Source of the DNA: Atriophallophorus winterbourni
Taxonomy: Eukaryota > Platyhelminthes > Trematoda > Plagiorchiida > Microphallidae
Direction: 5' to 3'
Assembly (NCBI GenBank): GCA_013407085.1
Contig: JACCGJ010000574.1
Span: forward strand, 1 to 64,000
Length of the DNA: 64,000 nucleotides
The notes beneath the pieces were generated by a model. That model saw only the letters and a list, made by a program, of their open reading frames with translations, did no database searches and was not told where the DNA came from. Position numbers and translations under genes: made by a program. This document shows positions 13,440 through 24,500 of this stretch, piece by piece (positions within the stretch are counted from its first letter, which is position 1; each line of letters starts with the position of its first letter).

Positions 13440-14690
13440 ACGGATAAAAAAAATCAGGGAATAAAAAGACAACGCAGAGTCAAGTCCCTTTTTGTAACCC
13501 CCTAACGAAAACGATTCCAGTAATTTACCACCCTTTCACTAAAGATGTAATTACGAACATTTGACCTGAGATGTCGCTTGGCCAGTTTTTATGGGTGGCC
13601 TCGATTGCTCACACGTAGCGCAAGAGCATACATTTCACTTAGATGAACAATAATGAAACCTGTCATCATTATGAAGGTTTCAATCTTGGTACATTTTATT
13701 CGTTTTAATTGAAATAAACTACTGCCCATTGTCTTTCCATTCGATTGAACATGCAACACGCAATAACTCTCTCACCTTTCAATGATGAGACCTCCCCCAT
13801 CTTTGATTCACAGGTATACACGCCTGTGCTCCCTGCGAATCAATCCAGGTAGTGGCGGGTGTTTTCAAGCACACCTCCGAAAGAATCTGAGCACTCGTTT
13901 CCACTTGGTCGACTATCTCCGTGTGATACTGACACGAATACTAATACTTTTTCATTTAATTTCTTCGCCGGTTAACACGAAAAATTGTTATCTACCAAAG
14001 CTTGTGTTGCAATTAGGGAGAGTATTCAATCAATAATTTACAATAGTTACGGTACAATCCCGGCATGAAACTTGAGATGGAATTGCAGGATATATGTTCT
14101 TATGGAAGAATGTTCTACAAGTTTGCTACCCTACGGCTGGAAAAGTTTTTCCTGGAGTCTGGCCCACATCGCTTCTTCGCAACTTTAAGTGAATGGCCCC
14201 GGATACCCAGCTCAGGAATTAAGATAAAGATATCGTTCATTGGAACGCCACTTCTGGAAGAATGTTCATAAGTTTACTACCCCACGGCTTGAAATTTTTT
14301 ACCTGGAGTCTGGCCAAAATGGCTTCTTCGCAACTTCAGGTGAATGGCCCAGGGTGCCCAGCTCAATTATTAAGGTAAAGATGTCGTTCATTGGAACGCC
14401 ACTTAAAACTTTCAAGATCTTAAAGGTTTCAATGAAGTCACCTCTTTAAAGACGGTGTCTGAGGGAGAAAAGATCAAGAGACTTTAGTCGTGCAACGTAC
14501 GGTTCCGGACGCTAACCTTCAAACCTGCGAGTTGCGAGACGCTGTAAGCTTTCAAGCCGAAGGATATCCTTCTTGTAGTGATGAAATTACAACTGAACAC
14601 AATATTCCAGATACCGTCAAACTAAAGCCCCACAAAGTGGCGGGAATACATGATGTCTTCTGCTGCATATCAGTGATTGCAGTCAAAATT
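13440..14690 (-). mobile_element. Second CR1-like LINE family, copy D (RT thumb and C-terminus)
   Basis: On the minus strand 14650-14400 reads KKDI, QRLATRRFEG, RLKSLDLFSLRHRL and RGDFIETFKIL, the thumb region that precedes the C-terminus in copies A-C but clearly diverged from them. At 13640-13500 it ends with RHLRSNVRNYIFSERVVNYWN. Stops are frequent. The middle contains a direct duplication of about 150 bp. The right edge is uncertain, as decayed sequence continues to about 14770. Confidence 0.7.
14104..14406. repeat. Two tandem units of about 150 bp inside LINE copy D
   Basis: Units 14104-14256 and 14257-14406 share GAAGAATGTTC, CCTGGAGTCTGGCC, TTCTTCGCAACTT and GTTCATTGGAACGCCACTT at the same spacing, with scattered substitutions. 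This is a local duplication within the LINE and not part of the family structure. Confidence 0.85.
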
Positions 14691-15284
14691 TACGTTGCGT
14701 GCACGCTAAGCTGCACATCGGTCCTCCCATTTGAAGTCAGTACTCTCAAATCCTCAACACAATACTAAACGCTGCTGTGCTCATTACAAAATAATTCTAT
14801 CTGTGGTGCATACTTCTACACATACTTTCTACAGCATATAAGCACTTTTCAATACTTAATCAAATATTGTATCGTATAACCGGTAAATATTCTATCGTTT
14901 GTTTACCTAAGTCATTTTTGAATATCTTAAGGTTAACGCAAAAATCTGATTTCCCATTTTTCTTGAGCAAAGCATTTTTGATTCTCTAATTTACTGTCGT
15001 GTGATTTCTAAGTCACAACCGAAATCTTTTTTCATTTAGGTTTTCAATAAAACTGAATAAAATTGTTTAAACATTATTTTCGACCATCTGGACACCTTCC
15101 ACCGGTTTCATTTTGGAAACAGACGTAGTTAGAATCACGTTTGTAGTTTTTAAACTGTATAGTGATTTCTCAGCATAGTAAATGAGTAATCTTCTTGATG
15201 AAAGTAATTGGAGTACTTACTGTGTGTATTCATCACTGACTTCTTCGCAAATATGGATAAACCAAAACACGAATTCTTGGGAAA

Positions 15285-15640
15285 CAGCCAATAGTTGTAG
15301 TTCAAGTTGCACATGTCTGAGGGTGCCTAAAAAGCCGCCCTGATTTCCTATGACCTTATGCGGTTGAGCACCCGGCACTTCGATATTGAGTATACAGTTC
15401 ATACGGTTCACTTTCTTCTCTCCGTATATCTGGAGAGTAATGTAGGGGTTCTCTTCACCAGCACGGTGAGTGGTCATGGATTCACGAAACAATGCAATAA
15501 TATGCGTGGACAATACATACATGTTTTTATGATTTTTTAGTTTTTTATTAGACAATGTTTGGAAATATATTAGGCCATTTAGCGTCTAATTCCCCCTTAA
15601 AGCTTAACACAATCTCTTGACCAGAACAATTGTTTAAAGA
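15285..15640 (-). mobile_element. CR1-like LINE copy E (3' UTR plus a few ORF2 codons)
   Basis: UTR words shared with copies A-C (GGTTGAGCACCCGGCACTTCG, CTTCACCAGCACGGTGAG, AACAATGCAATAATATGCG) are followed by only about 80 bp of ORF2 end. It is strongly 5'-truncated. Confidence 0.85.
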
Positions 15641-16130
15641 CGCGTTGGATCATCACATGCGTATACATTGAAACGCAGTTCCCAGAGTGGTGCAGTCGTG
15701 GTCGTTTTCTAACAGGAATTGCATTTTCAGCAGAAGCCGCCCATGTTTCGTTTCGCGAAGTAGTTTAAACTTGTGATCAGTAGTTCTACCTTCAATTTCA
15801 TGAAAAGAAAGTATTTTTCTTGATAAAATCAGAGAAAGCTAATCTCCTCTTTGCTTCCTCACTGACATCTCCAGATCGATGGATGAACCAGAAGAGGGAA
15901 CTTCAGAGGAGAATTAGAATTGGCTTAAATTTGTTTATTATAATAATACCAAATATTCCTTGAACTTCATCTCTGATTCTAACCACAGCCTCATCATCAT
16001 CATCACGAAGCACAAGTCTGGAGGCAATCAAAGTGCCAAGCAATATGAAGCAAAAAAGCAGATAAAAAAGCGCGTGAAAAATGGAAAGCAGGCAACCGGA
16101 ATATGTTAAAGCAAATGCACAAAACAGCTT
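15641..16130 (-). other. Unassigned sequence between two LINEs
   Basis: A short minus-strand reading at about 15810-15660 (GRTTDHKFKLLRETKHGRLL) looks protein-like but I could not assign it. The rest shows nothing. Confidence 0.3.
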
Positions 16131-17275
16131 GTTTTTGTAAATTCACTGCATGCGATTTTTTGTTTCTTCGTTTTTTCCATCAAATTTAATATAATAATAT
16201 ACCGCAAAAAGATTAGAACACACATAATAAAATACACTGGCGCCACTGATTTCGGTTTGCAGCCATATCTCGTCGGGTTTCCAGCCAACTATTAGGTGGA
16301 GCTTAGGACCCCACCCGATAAAGGATTTCGCCCAGCTGAGCCGAGCGTTACGGCAAGTTTCATCATCCCAACGCACTACGTCATGAACTGATCACCCGAT
16401 CGTTTCTCTTAGCTTCTGCTAGACTGCGAATAAGGCACGGTAATGTAAACGGTGAGGCGGTATTCTTGAAACGTACCAACCATCGCAAACGAGCAAGCAT
16501 AAGCATTTCTCTCAGTCCGTGGCCACCTGGTCCTAACACCCGCTCGCAGACGTCTACAATTGTAACGCGATGCTGCCACCAAATGCGAGCAGTCGTACGC
16601 ATGAAACGGGTGTCAAAAGCAGAAAGCCGATGGACATCTTCCGCTCGAATATACCAGGTTTCGCAGCCATAAAGTAGCGTAGCACGCACCACTGCGATGT
16701 ACACTCGTCCTTTAGTATGGAGGGAAGCATCGCGTCGACGCCACAAATGGCGAAGGTTAGCAAACGCTACACCCGCTTTTCGAACACGTTGTGAGATCTC
16801 TTCCTCGACACAACCGCGAGTAGAGATACAACTGCCAAGGCAAACAAAGCTATCGACCAATTCAAGATTGACATCACACAAAGTTAGATTTTGAAGCGAG
16901 TCGCTCCAGTCCTGGGTAAGAGTTTTACACATGTTAGGCGCAAAACACATGTCATACCTTCAAGTGCCAGGCTGTCCATCTGTTTTTGCATTATATTGGG
17001 GTCATCTCCCAAAATTGCGATGTCATCCGCATACTTTAAATCGGTAGCTCTCTCACCCGGCAGAAGTTCAACACATGCGCCCACCAGACCAGCTAAAGCT
17101 TTCCTTAAGACATCGTTGATCGCCAAGTTAAAAACGTACGGCGAGATAGCGTTACCCTGCCGCACCCCACTGGAGATATCGAACCAGGACGACAATGGCG
17201 GCAATACATTTACTTGCATGCCACCCAGGTAGACAATGTGGATTGCACCTGAAGTTACAGCCATCAACTGTCGTC
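16131..17275 (-). mobile_element. RTE/SR2-like LINE fragment
   Basis: A different LINE lineage from copies A-E. RT at 17267-16970 has GVRQGNAISPYVFNLAIN and an intact active-site LKYADDIAIL. After a frame change, 16930-16381 reads FVCLGSCISTRGCVEEEIS, RVRKAGVAFANLRHLWRRRD, ATLLYGCETWYIRAEDVHRL and RFMRTTARIWWQHRV, the usual C-terminal half of fluke RTE-type elements. The presumed 3' UTR runs to about 16131. It is 5'-truncated, with at least one frameshift near 16950. A dispersed repeat follows directly at 17297. Confidence 0.85.
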
Positions 17276-17296
17276 TGTCAAGCTGTCAGTAACTAT

Positions 17297-17418
17297 ATGT
17301 ATGTATGTATGTATTAAAGCACAAGCCTGAACCAGGCAAAGTGCCGTACAGTAAGATACTGCACGTGGGCTGAGATACTGTCAGGTTGCCCAGGCCTAGA
17401 CAGTGCCCAGGCCTAGAC
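17297..17418 (+). repeat. Short dispersed repeat R1, partial, after (GTAT)n
   Basis: Starts with four GTAT units, then the R1 consensus words AAGCACAAGCCTGA, CAGGCAAAGTGCCGTACAGT, ACTGCACGTGGGCT, GATACTGTCAGGTTGCCCAG and GCCTAGACAG. The last 20 bp or so are duplicated. Confidence 0.8.
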
Positions 17419-17419
17419 A

Positions 17420-18890
17420 GTAACTATATAACACAAGATTTGTACTTCACTGAGTCATGTTCCATGTGGCATGTTATAGTTCTATTTCAGAACGTTATGG
17501 TCCGTTTGGCCGGTTGAATATCCAGTTTAATTAGCAAAAAGCAGCACGTGCAATGTGATCTCAGCTAACATTTAGTTTTCGGCTACTGCAGCTACACCAT
17601 ATACACCTCGGTGAGATAGGAACTCTGGTTTAAACAAAGTTAATCAAACATACACCGGCGAATTGTATTTCGTTGAAAACCTGTTGTTAGGGACATTCGT
17701 GATTACTATGCAACCGCGGGCACAGCTACACTAGTAGTAGTTTGTTATTTTTCATTAATCTATCTGCTACATTTTCAACTCACGTGGATATGTGCGAATA
17801 TAAAATTGTGCAGTACTTTTGTTCTGAACAGGTAACACCTTGCTAAATTGATTTGCCAAAGCTAATAAGCCATATACAAAAATAAGCTGAAGTTTCACTG
17901 CTGTTTTCTCGTTTCTTTTATTTATATCTTTCTAGTCCTGAGCAGCTTGAGTCTATTGGCCGATGTACATTTCCGGACTATGCGGACTATGTTATTTAAT
18001 GCTATTTAAAAAACAAATTCACGAGGGTTCATACTTCTTTAACTTTCCATAGCCAATTTATTTGGACGATAGCAAGCCTTCAGAAAGAGATTGCTCAATA
18101 GTCAGACTCTGCGAATAAACGCGTGTATGTTATTTGACTCTGGATTTCATAAATTTTAACATCCGGAATACGTTTCACATACACAATACATCAAACGTTC
18201 ATTTGAGTAGTATATCGTTAGATGATTTGGCTGGTTTCAACCAAGTGAGTATCATTGAAATACATAACAAGCTAGAGTTGCAGGAAGTTCATTTTATGAG
18301 GATGTTACAGTAACCCGTAGTTGTTGAATTGTAGATGTCTACATATATTTTGTGGCGGTCTACTATATTTCAAAGGATTTACTTCTTATGTTTGTTTCTT
18401 CATATTCCATCAACTTGGAGATGTTTCGTTCTTCTTTGTGCTATTGCAGTCATATTTGCGTTGTGATTTTCGGAAGGTACTTAATATTCACTTTAGTTTT
18501 AGATTGATTGTAAAAATTTCAAATAAACTTCAAAGGTCTTTGCATGATTGCTTTAAAAGGTACGTGTTGTCGGATAAAGAACGATAAATAGCAAGTCAAT
18601 TCACTTGACTTTTCCAAACTACCTTTTCATTAATGATGCGGACTTCTTTAGACATTCGAATTTAATTTTCAAACGCCACACGAAATATCCATTTTCAAAT
18701 GTTCGATCGAGTTATCGAAAATAACGTTTACCGGTTAAATGATGATAACGGATTAAGTCAATATTAATCTAGGTTGAAATATTGTGAGTTTAAAAGCTTG
18801 ATATGATCTGATTGATCTGGCATAGAATCGTGCCTTTTGATTTTTCTCTCGTCAAACTGGTAGATTATAAATGACCCACATGTATGTAAG
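17420..18890. other. No gene seen
   Basis: AT-rich sequence with no supported exon. The open frame at 18321-18587 has no family signature. Missing 5' exons of the myosin could lie here, but I found none. Confidence 0.45.
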
Positions 18891-18892
18891 AA

Positions 18893-19125
18893 GTATGTAT
18901 TAAATTACAATCCTGATCCGGGTAGAGTGTCGCACAGTCGGGGACTACACATGAGCGAAGATACTGTCAAGTTGCTATGGCCTAGACAGATATTAGAAAT
19001 TTATATAGAGTAGAAATGACCTTTAGACTCCAGCGTGTTTTTGCGTGCCGCTCACTACCGGTGCAAATCAATTTAGCGCGGTGTTAGGTGCACTGCACAA
19101 GTATTTCACAATTGCACATTCGTGT
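18893..19125 (+). repeat. Dispersed repeat R1, long copy
   Basis: R1 core (GTCGCACAGTCGGGGACTACA to GGCCTAGACAGATAT) is followed by the 3' half seen in the other long copies, with words GACTCCAGCGTGTTTTTGCG and CTCACTACCGGTGCAAATCAA. Long copies are about 230-310 bp. Confidence 0.8.
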
Positions 19126-19130
19126 ATATT

Positions 19131-19216
19131 AAACTACATACATGGTATAGGCACAGTGCCGCACAGTCAAAGACCGCACGTGTGCTAAGATACTGTCATG
19201 TTGCCCAGGCCTAGAC
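19131..19216 (+). repeat. Dispersed repeat R1, core only
   Basis: Core words GGCACAGTGCCGCACAGTC, ACCGCACGTGTGCTAAGATA and GGCCTAGACAGAC, placed directly after the preceding long copy. Confidence 0.8.
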
Positions 19217-19860
19217 AGACCATAATTTTCTTCAGCTTCAATGACAGAAAATTACATTTGACATGGTTCCCCAACTGTTTTAGACCGCTGGTAGAACCAA
19301 TTGTACGTCTGTTTAGTGCAGACAATTATTGCTGAATGCCTTTTCCAAAACCCATTTTGGATGGGAACCGTTATTCCCGTCTTTAATGCATGTACGTTAC
19401 CACGGTGTCAGCAGAAATACTAGTAGTTTTAATATCTCAATTTGAAATAGTCTAAATATAGCGGACCCAATTACATGTCATATCGAATCGTCTTCGAATA
19501 TCTAGGCTCACACGGAATTTATCAAAGAAAAAAAGTGAAAAGTTCGCAATTGTTTTTTGAGCTCGTCATCGTTGTTGCATACACAGCGCAATGTTTTACA
19601 GCTTCATATTCCGTCTTCAAATTTCTTTCATTTTAACAATAACAGCTGACCGAATGGATCTGGTTTTGCTTTACATTTTTTATCAAGCGGACTACGGGCA
19701 TTCATGAATGATACATAGTAGCTTTTCGTTTTGGTTCCCCTCTGTGTGAAATTTGAATTTATTTATCTCTTTACTACCAAACACATCGTTTATTCAAACT
19801 TGCAATGAGTAAATCGCTTTCATGATTGGGTGGCACTTTTTCATTTTTAAATGATTGTGT

Positions 19861-19880
19861 AAATATATATATATATATTA
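19861..19880. repeat. (AT)n microsatellite
   Basis: A run of about nine AT units in intergenic sequence. Confidence 0.85.
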
Positions 19881-20245
19881 TCAAAAAATATTTTTCTGTT
19901 CAACCTATACCTTTTAGCATTTCTCGCTCTCTCTCACCTCGCAAATAGTTATTTCTACTCTGAGTCGCCATATCTTAGAGAAATAAATACATTCGAAAGA
20001 TTTATTTCATCATACGTCTCCTTTCATACATGTAATTTTTCGAGCAGTATGCCCAACTGATAAGGTCAAGATTACTTGTCCATTAATAAATTTTGCCTAT
20101 CAAAACTAAGTTGCTGAAAATATGGCATGTGCTGAACTGTTTATTCAAATAATTTGGTCGCTGTTCAATTCATTCCTATTTTGACTGCTTTGATGAGGCT
20201 GGTGTTTGTAAAGTTATTAGCTCACACAGATATTCCACTTGCATA

Positions 20246-20350
20246 TTATGTATGTATGTATGAAAGCACAAGCCTTATCCAGGCAGTGCCGTACAGTCAG
20301 AGACTGCACGTGGGCTATGATACTGTCAGGTTGCCCAGGCCTAGACAAGT
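20246..20350 (+). repeat. Dispersed repeat R1, core after (TATG)n
   Basis: Three TATG units, then GAAAGCACAAGCCTTATCCA, GGCAGTGCCGTACAGTCAG and GATACTGTCAGGTTGCCCAG. It is nearly identical to the copy at 17297. Confidence 0.85.
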
Positions 20351-21244
20351 CATGTATTGTAACTTATTATGAAATATTATCCAAGTAGTATTTCTACTGC
20401 AGGATCCCGATCTGTTAGAAACCGAAGTGTGTCTTAACAATAAAGTATTTGATACGGGATTGTTTTGTGTATTGTGATAATTGCATCACTTGTAGGGGGA
20501 TATTTAAATACGAAGATTTTGGTTCGAATTTTCAACGCAGCGACAGTGGTTTGTTACTTATTTCGTCTACGATATGCTATTGAAGCTCTATGACAGAATC
20601 CATAAAAAATCGAGAGTTTTCCTTTGTATCTCGTAATTGAGAATAAATCGCCAGAGTTGTGTCAAATGATTGACTGCGAACCTGGCTTTGATTAGGACGT
20701 CCTTTCTTCCTGCTTGTTATGAAGTCTGCGTATCTTGACTGTATATCTTATGATGTGCAATCGGTTACGGCCTGTATACAGACTTTTGATTTCATACAGT
20801 ATTTCAGAATCAGAATATGAATGATCTTAACTTTTAACTTTCAATTCGATGTATTAATTAGTGTTTTCGCTAACGTTTGTGAATTCTCATAGGCTAATTG
20901 CCCTATAAATGTGATGGGATAACGACGGTAAGGAGACAGTCCGGTTTTACTTGCAGATCATTACCCGTAGCTGAAAGTGAATGAATGAATAAGTAGAGTA
21001 GATAAATCATGTACCATTACTTTGTTTAGTTCTATTTCTTCTGTATAAATTCTCATGTGATCTGTCGGCACATTATAATGTGTAACATCATCGGCCACAA
21101 CCAGAACCATCTCATCGATCGACTCATCATTTAGCTTTTTTGTTCACCCATTTTCATTATTTTACCAAAAGCAAACTTAGTCCGTCGGTCATTATACCAC
21201 CTTTTTTGCTGGACATCTTTGATGCGTTCTTTTCGTTTCCACAG
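20351..21244. other. Sequence upstream of the first recognised myosin exon; no exon found
   Basis: No start codon in a good context and no upstream motor or N-terminal exon was recognised. The myosin reading frame is open for a short way left of 21245, but a CAG acceptor at 21242-21244 marks the likely exon edge. Confidence 0.45.
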
Positions 21245-21502
21245 TGTCTTACCATTAGGATAATGCCTGCATGTGTTCGTATTCCCGATTCTACAACCGA
21301 TCTTCTCTCATTATCTTCCATAAGTGATTCATCAGGTATGCCAATTTCCACTGTAAACACCGAAGTGCTATCAACATTAATTGAAAAGTTTAATCGAGGT
21401 GATATCTATTCATGGTTGGGTTGTGACATTCTGATATCACTAAACCCCAACCGTCCGATTCCGTCGTTTTATGACGATGATCAACACAGCTATATCCATC
21501 AG
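21245..21502 (+). CDS. Myosin exon 1 of those found
   Basis: Opens after TTTCCACAG in phase 0 and ends CAG|GTATGT. It encodes TTDLLSLSS, STLIEKFNRGDIYSWLG and ILISLNPNRPIPSFYDDD, the start of the motor (usual form LxxRYxxxxIYTYxG, then LVxxNPY). The exon edge on the left is inferred from the acceptor. Confidence 0.75.
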
Positions 21503-24500
21503 GTATGTGGAAATTCAAACACGGTAAAATGGAAAAGGTTAAAGATTTGCGTGATGTTCCGCATGCATATGCCATAGCTGAACAGTGTTTAAGGCGAATG
21601 TCGGATGGTGATAATCTGCAAGCTATCGTGATTTCCGGATTGAGTGGATCAGGAAAAACAGAAGCTTCCAAATACATTTTGCGCCACTTGATTCATGAAA
21701 GTTCTCACAGACGCGGGAAACACGCGTAGGTCACCATATTTTAATCGGAACATGGTTCTAATCACTTGATATATTTCTTTCTCTGCATTCGTTGCCTCGC
21801 TTAAACATTAAAATTTTGCACCAGACAGGACTGCTCCCGAAAGTGTGATCGAAGAAGTTTTGCTGAATTGTAATCCAGTTTTGGAAGCTTTTGGTTAGTT
21901 GGTTATTTGGTAGCCTCATATTATTCAGGTAATGCTCACACGAACCATAATAACAACAGCTCAAGGTTCGGAAAATTTTTGTCGCTCATATACGATGCGT
22001 GAGTCATTTTTTCATAACATTTTCTATTAGTAATCATACGGTCATCAAAGGAAACCTCCATGTTTACCTGTTGGAAAAACCTAGAGCTGTTTTCGATCAA
22101 CAAAGTTTCGAGTCTTCGTTCCATATATTCCATTCGGTAAGTCGTCGAATTCCTGCCTTATTTGGTAGTCACTCTGATGTCCAACGAATCTTGCTCGATA
22201 GGTTTGGGTTGTTTAACCAAAATTTTCATAAGGCAATGGCATGACAAACCTCCTTGCGTGCATTTTAGACGCACGAGACAAATACGAACATTGTGGGTTA
22301 CCCAACATAACGAACTGGCTTGATTTCTTACCGACAAACCAAGCTCAGGCATTATTGATCCCGTTTCGCATAATGTGCATTAGCAGGCGTCTGTATGCAT
22401 AGATGTGTAATATTTCAAGGTTGAAACAGGCGCCGTGATTCGTCTGAACCAAAGAATGTCTAATTCCAGGCAAAGTCCCACACAGTCATCAACTGCGCAT
22501 GAGCTGACTACTCTATGGTAGCCTCATAGTCATAATGTAGGCATCTGATTCCAGGTTTCTACAGGTTCAGTGAATTTTAGGTCCTATCCTTCCGAATCGA
22601 TTAACAATTTTATTGGCGTGTTTGTATAGCATTCATCAATTGCTACCAGTTTAATGGTGTCCACGTTTGTGCCTATACTAGTTTTCATGTTAATAACGAA
22701 AATTGTTCAAGTTTTTTCTCAGTATAAAGTCCTAGCTAGTGGTTTCTTGCTTTGGTAAACATTTGATAACCGAATGGATACTGATTTTGTAAATCTAACT
22801 ACTCGCGATTTAATTACGAATGTTTTTAACGGTGCTGTATATTTGTATATTTGTATGCAATCTCTTATTTTTACCACTGTACGGATGTATAATCGTGCAG
22901 TACTTCTGTGCTGTGCAGCTAACCGTGCTACATTTATTTGCCATCGGTATGGAGCTGCATGCGAAAGTTCACTGAAGTCTCGCTCCCATTTCTATTATTA
23001 TTTCTCATTTATCTAGATATGGGCAATATGTTAACCGGCATGCACTCTCTGACTGTGCAGCACTTTGCCTGGATCAGTCTTGTGCTTTCTCGTAGCTGTC
23101 ATTAACAAATTAAATTTCCACCTGCTTACTACGCCCACGTTGTTTTCAGCCTGTTGTTTTATTTGTCTTTATATTTTCGGAATCATAGTTGGACTTTTTG
23201 CTAACTGAAAGCAAACTGCTACCAGACCTTATCGGTAACTGTTCGTGTTGTGATGCACTCAGTTCTCAACCCTAGCTAGTAGGAGTATTACTATCTTAAT
23301 TGAGCATTATCTGTTTGCAAGTAGTGTAACTGTATCTACCGAAAGTGACCTCTGCACTACAATCGTCCTTGTGTAATACTTTTTTCACGTTTGAAAATGT
23401 CAGAAATGTTGTGTTTTATGGTTATTTTAATCAGGTATTGCGGAAAGTGGTTTTAATGATTACGCTTTCTTAACCATTCATCAAGGTTATCGTGTAAAAT
23501 ATTCATATTAATTTCTAAACTCTATTCAATTCACCTGACTTGCGTCGAGCTCAACTGTTCTATACATATCTTTTCAGTTTCTTGCATCGCTCTCAATAGA
23601 TGAACTGAAAATACTACAAATCAATTCTACATCTCGAATAAACCCTTCATCCAGGTCACCACTACCTCCTCACCTCTCGTGGTCAGCCACCAGAAAGGCC
23701 TTTGAGTTGATGGGTTATTCCGAAGAGGCCGTGTCGCAAATTCGCCAGCTCTTGACTGCCATATTGTTGCTTAATCTGACTCGTTTCATCCCTTGTCCTG
23801 AAACCAAATCTGGTTCACGCTTGAATTCGATTTTGAGCGAGTCTTATTCCACAGATTCGGAAAATTTGAGTTCAATCGCCATGATTCACCCAGAAGACTA
23901 TGAGAAAAGTATGCTATTACGATAACCTTTCTATAATAATTCGAATTGATGCACATATCAAAACGTGAACTGCCTTGATCGAATAATTATTTACAATTAT
24001 GTGGTTTACTTTAGTTCTTTCCTTCTATTTTCGTTGCAATTAGTTGCCGTTAGCTTTCAAGAGCGAATAAGTCATAACGCTTAGTTCTTGACGCGAAAGC
24101 ATTGTCAGGCCAATGATACGGGTATAAAAAACACTAGTTGGCTTTGTTAATGTTAAACCCACTGATTGGCCACCGGTCGTCTTCTGTCTGTGGAAACGCC
24201 GGATTCTCTTTGTCATTTCTATTTCTATTTTCCGTGTCATATCTATCTAGCTATGAACAACCTGGCAATATGTTAGCCCACGTGAAATCTATGATTGTAT
24301 CAGGATTTTGATTTAATACATACATACGAACCACTCTCAAAGTGAGGGCTAATAGACGGACTGCTGTACGCGCTTAGGGTGCCAATGGACAGGCGAAATC
24401 GTGATAACATATCATGCTAGTGGTCATGCACGCTAACGTGTACCCAGCGATGTATCGAGTGCCAGATTGTGGATATGTCCGCTCGGCCCACTTTATTGAC

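Noticed and set aside
20154..20372. Open frame upstream of the myosin as a first exon
   Set aside because: It runs through a dispersed R1 repeat, so it is not a gene-specific exon.
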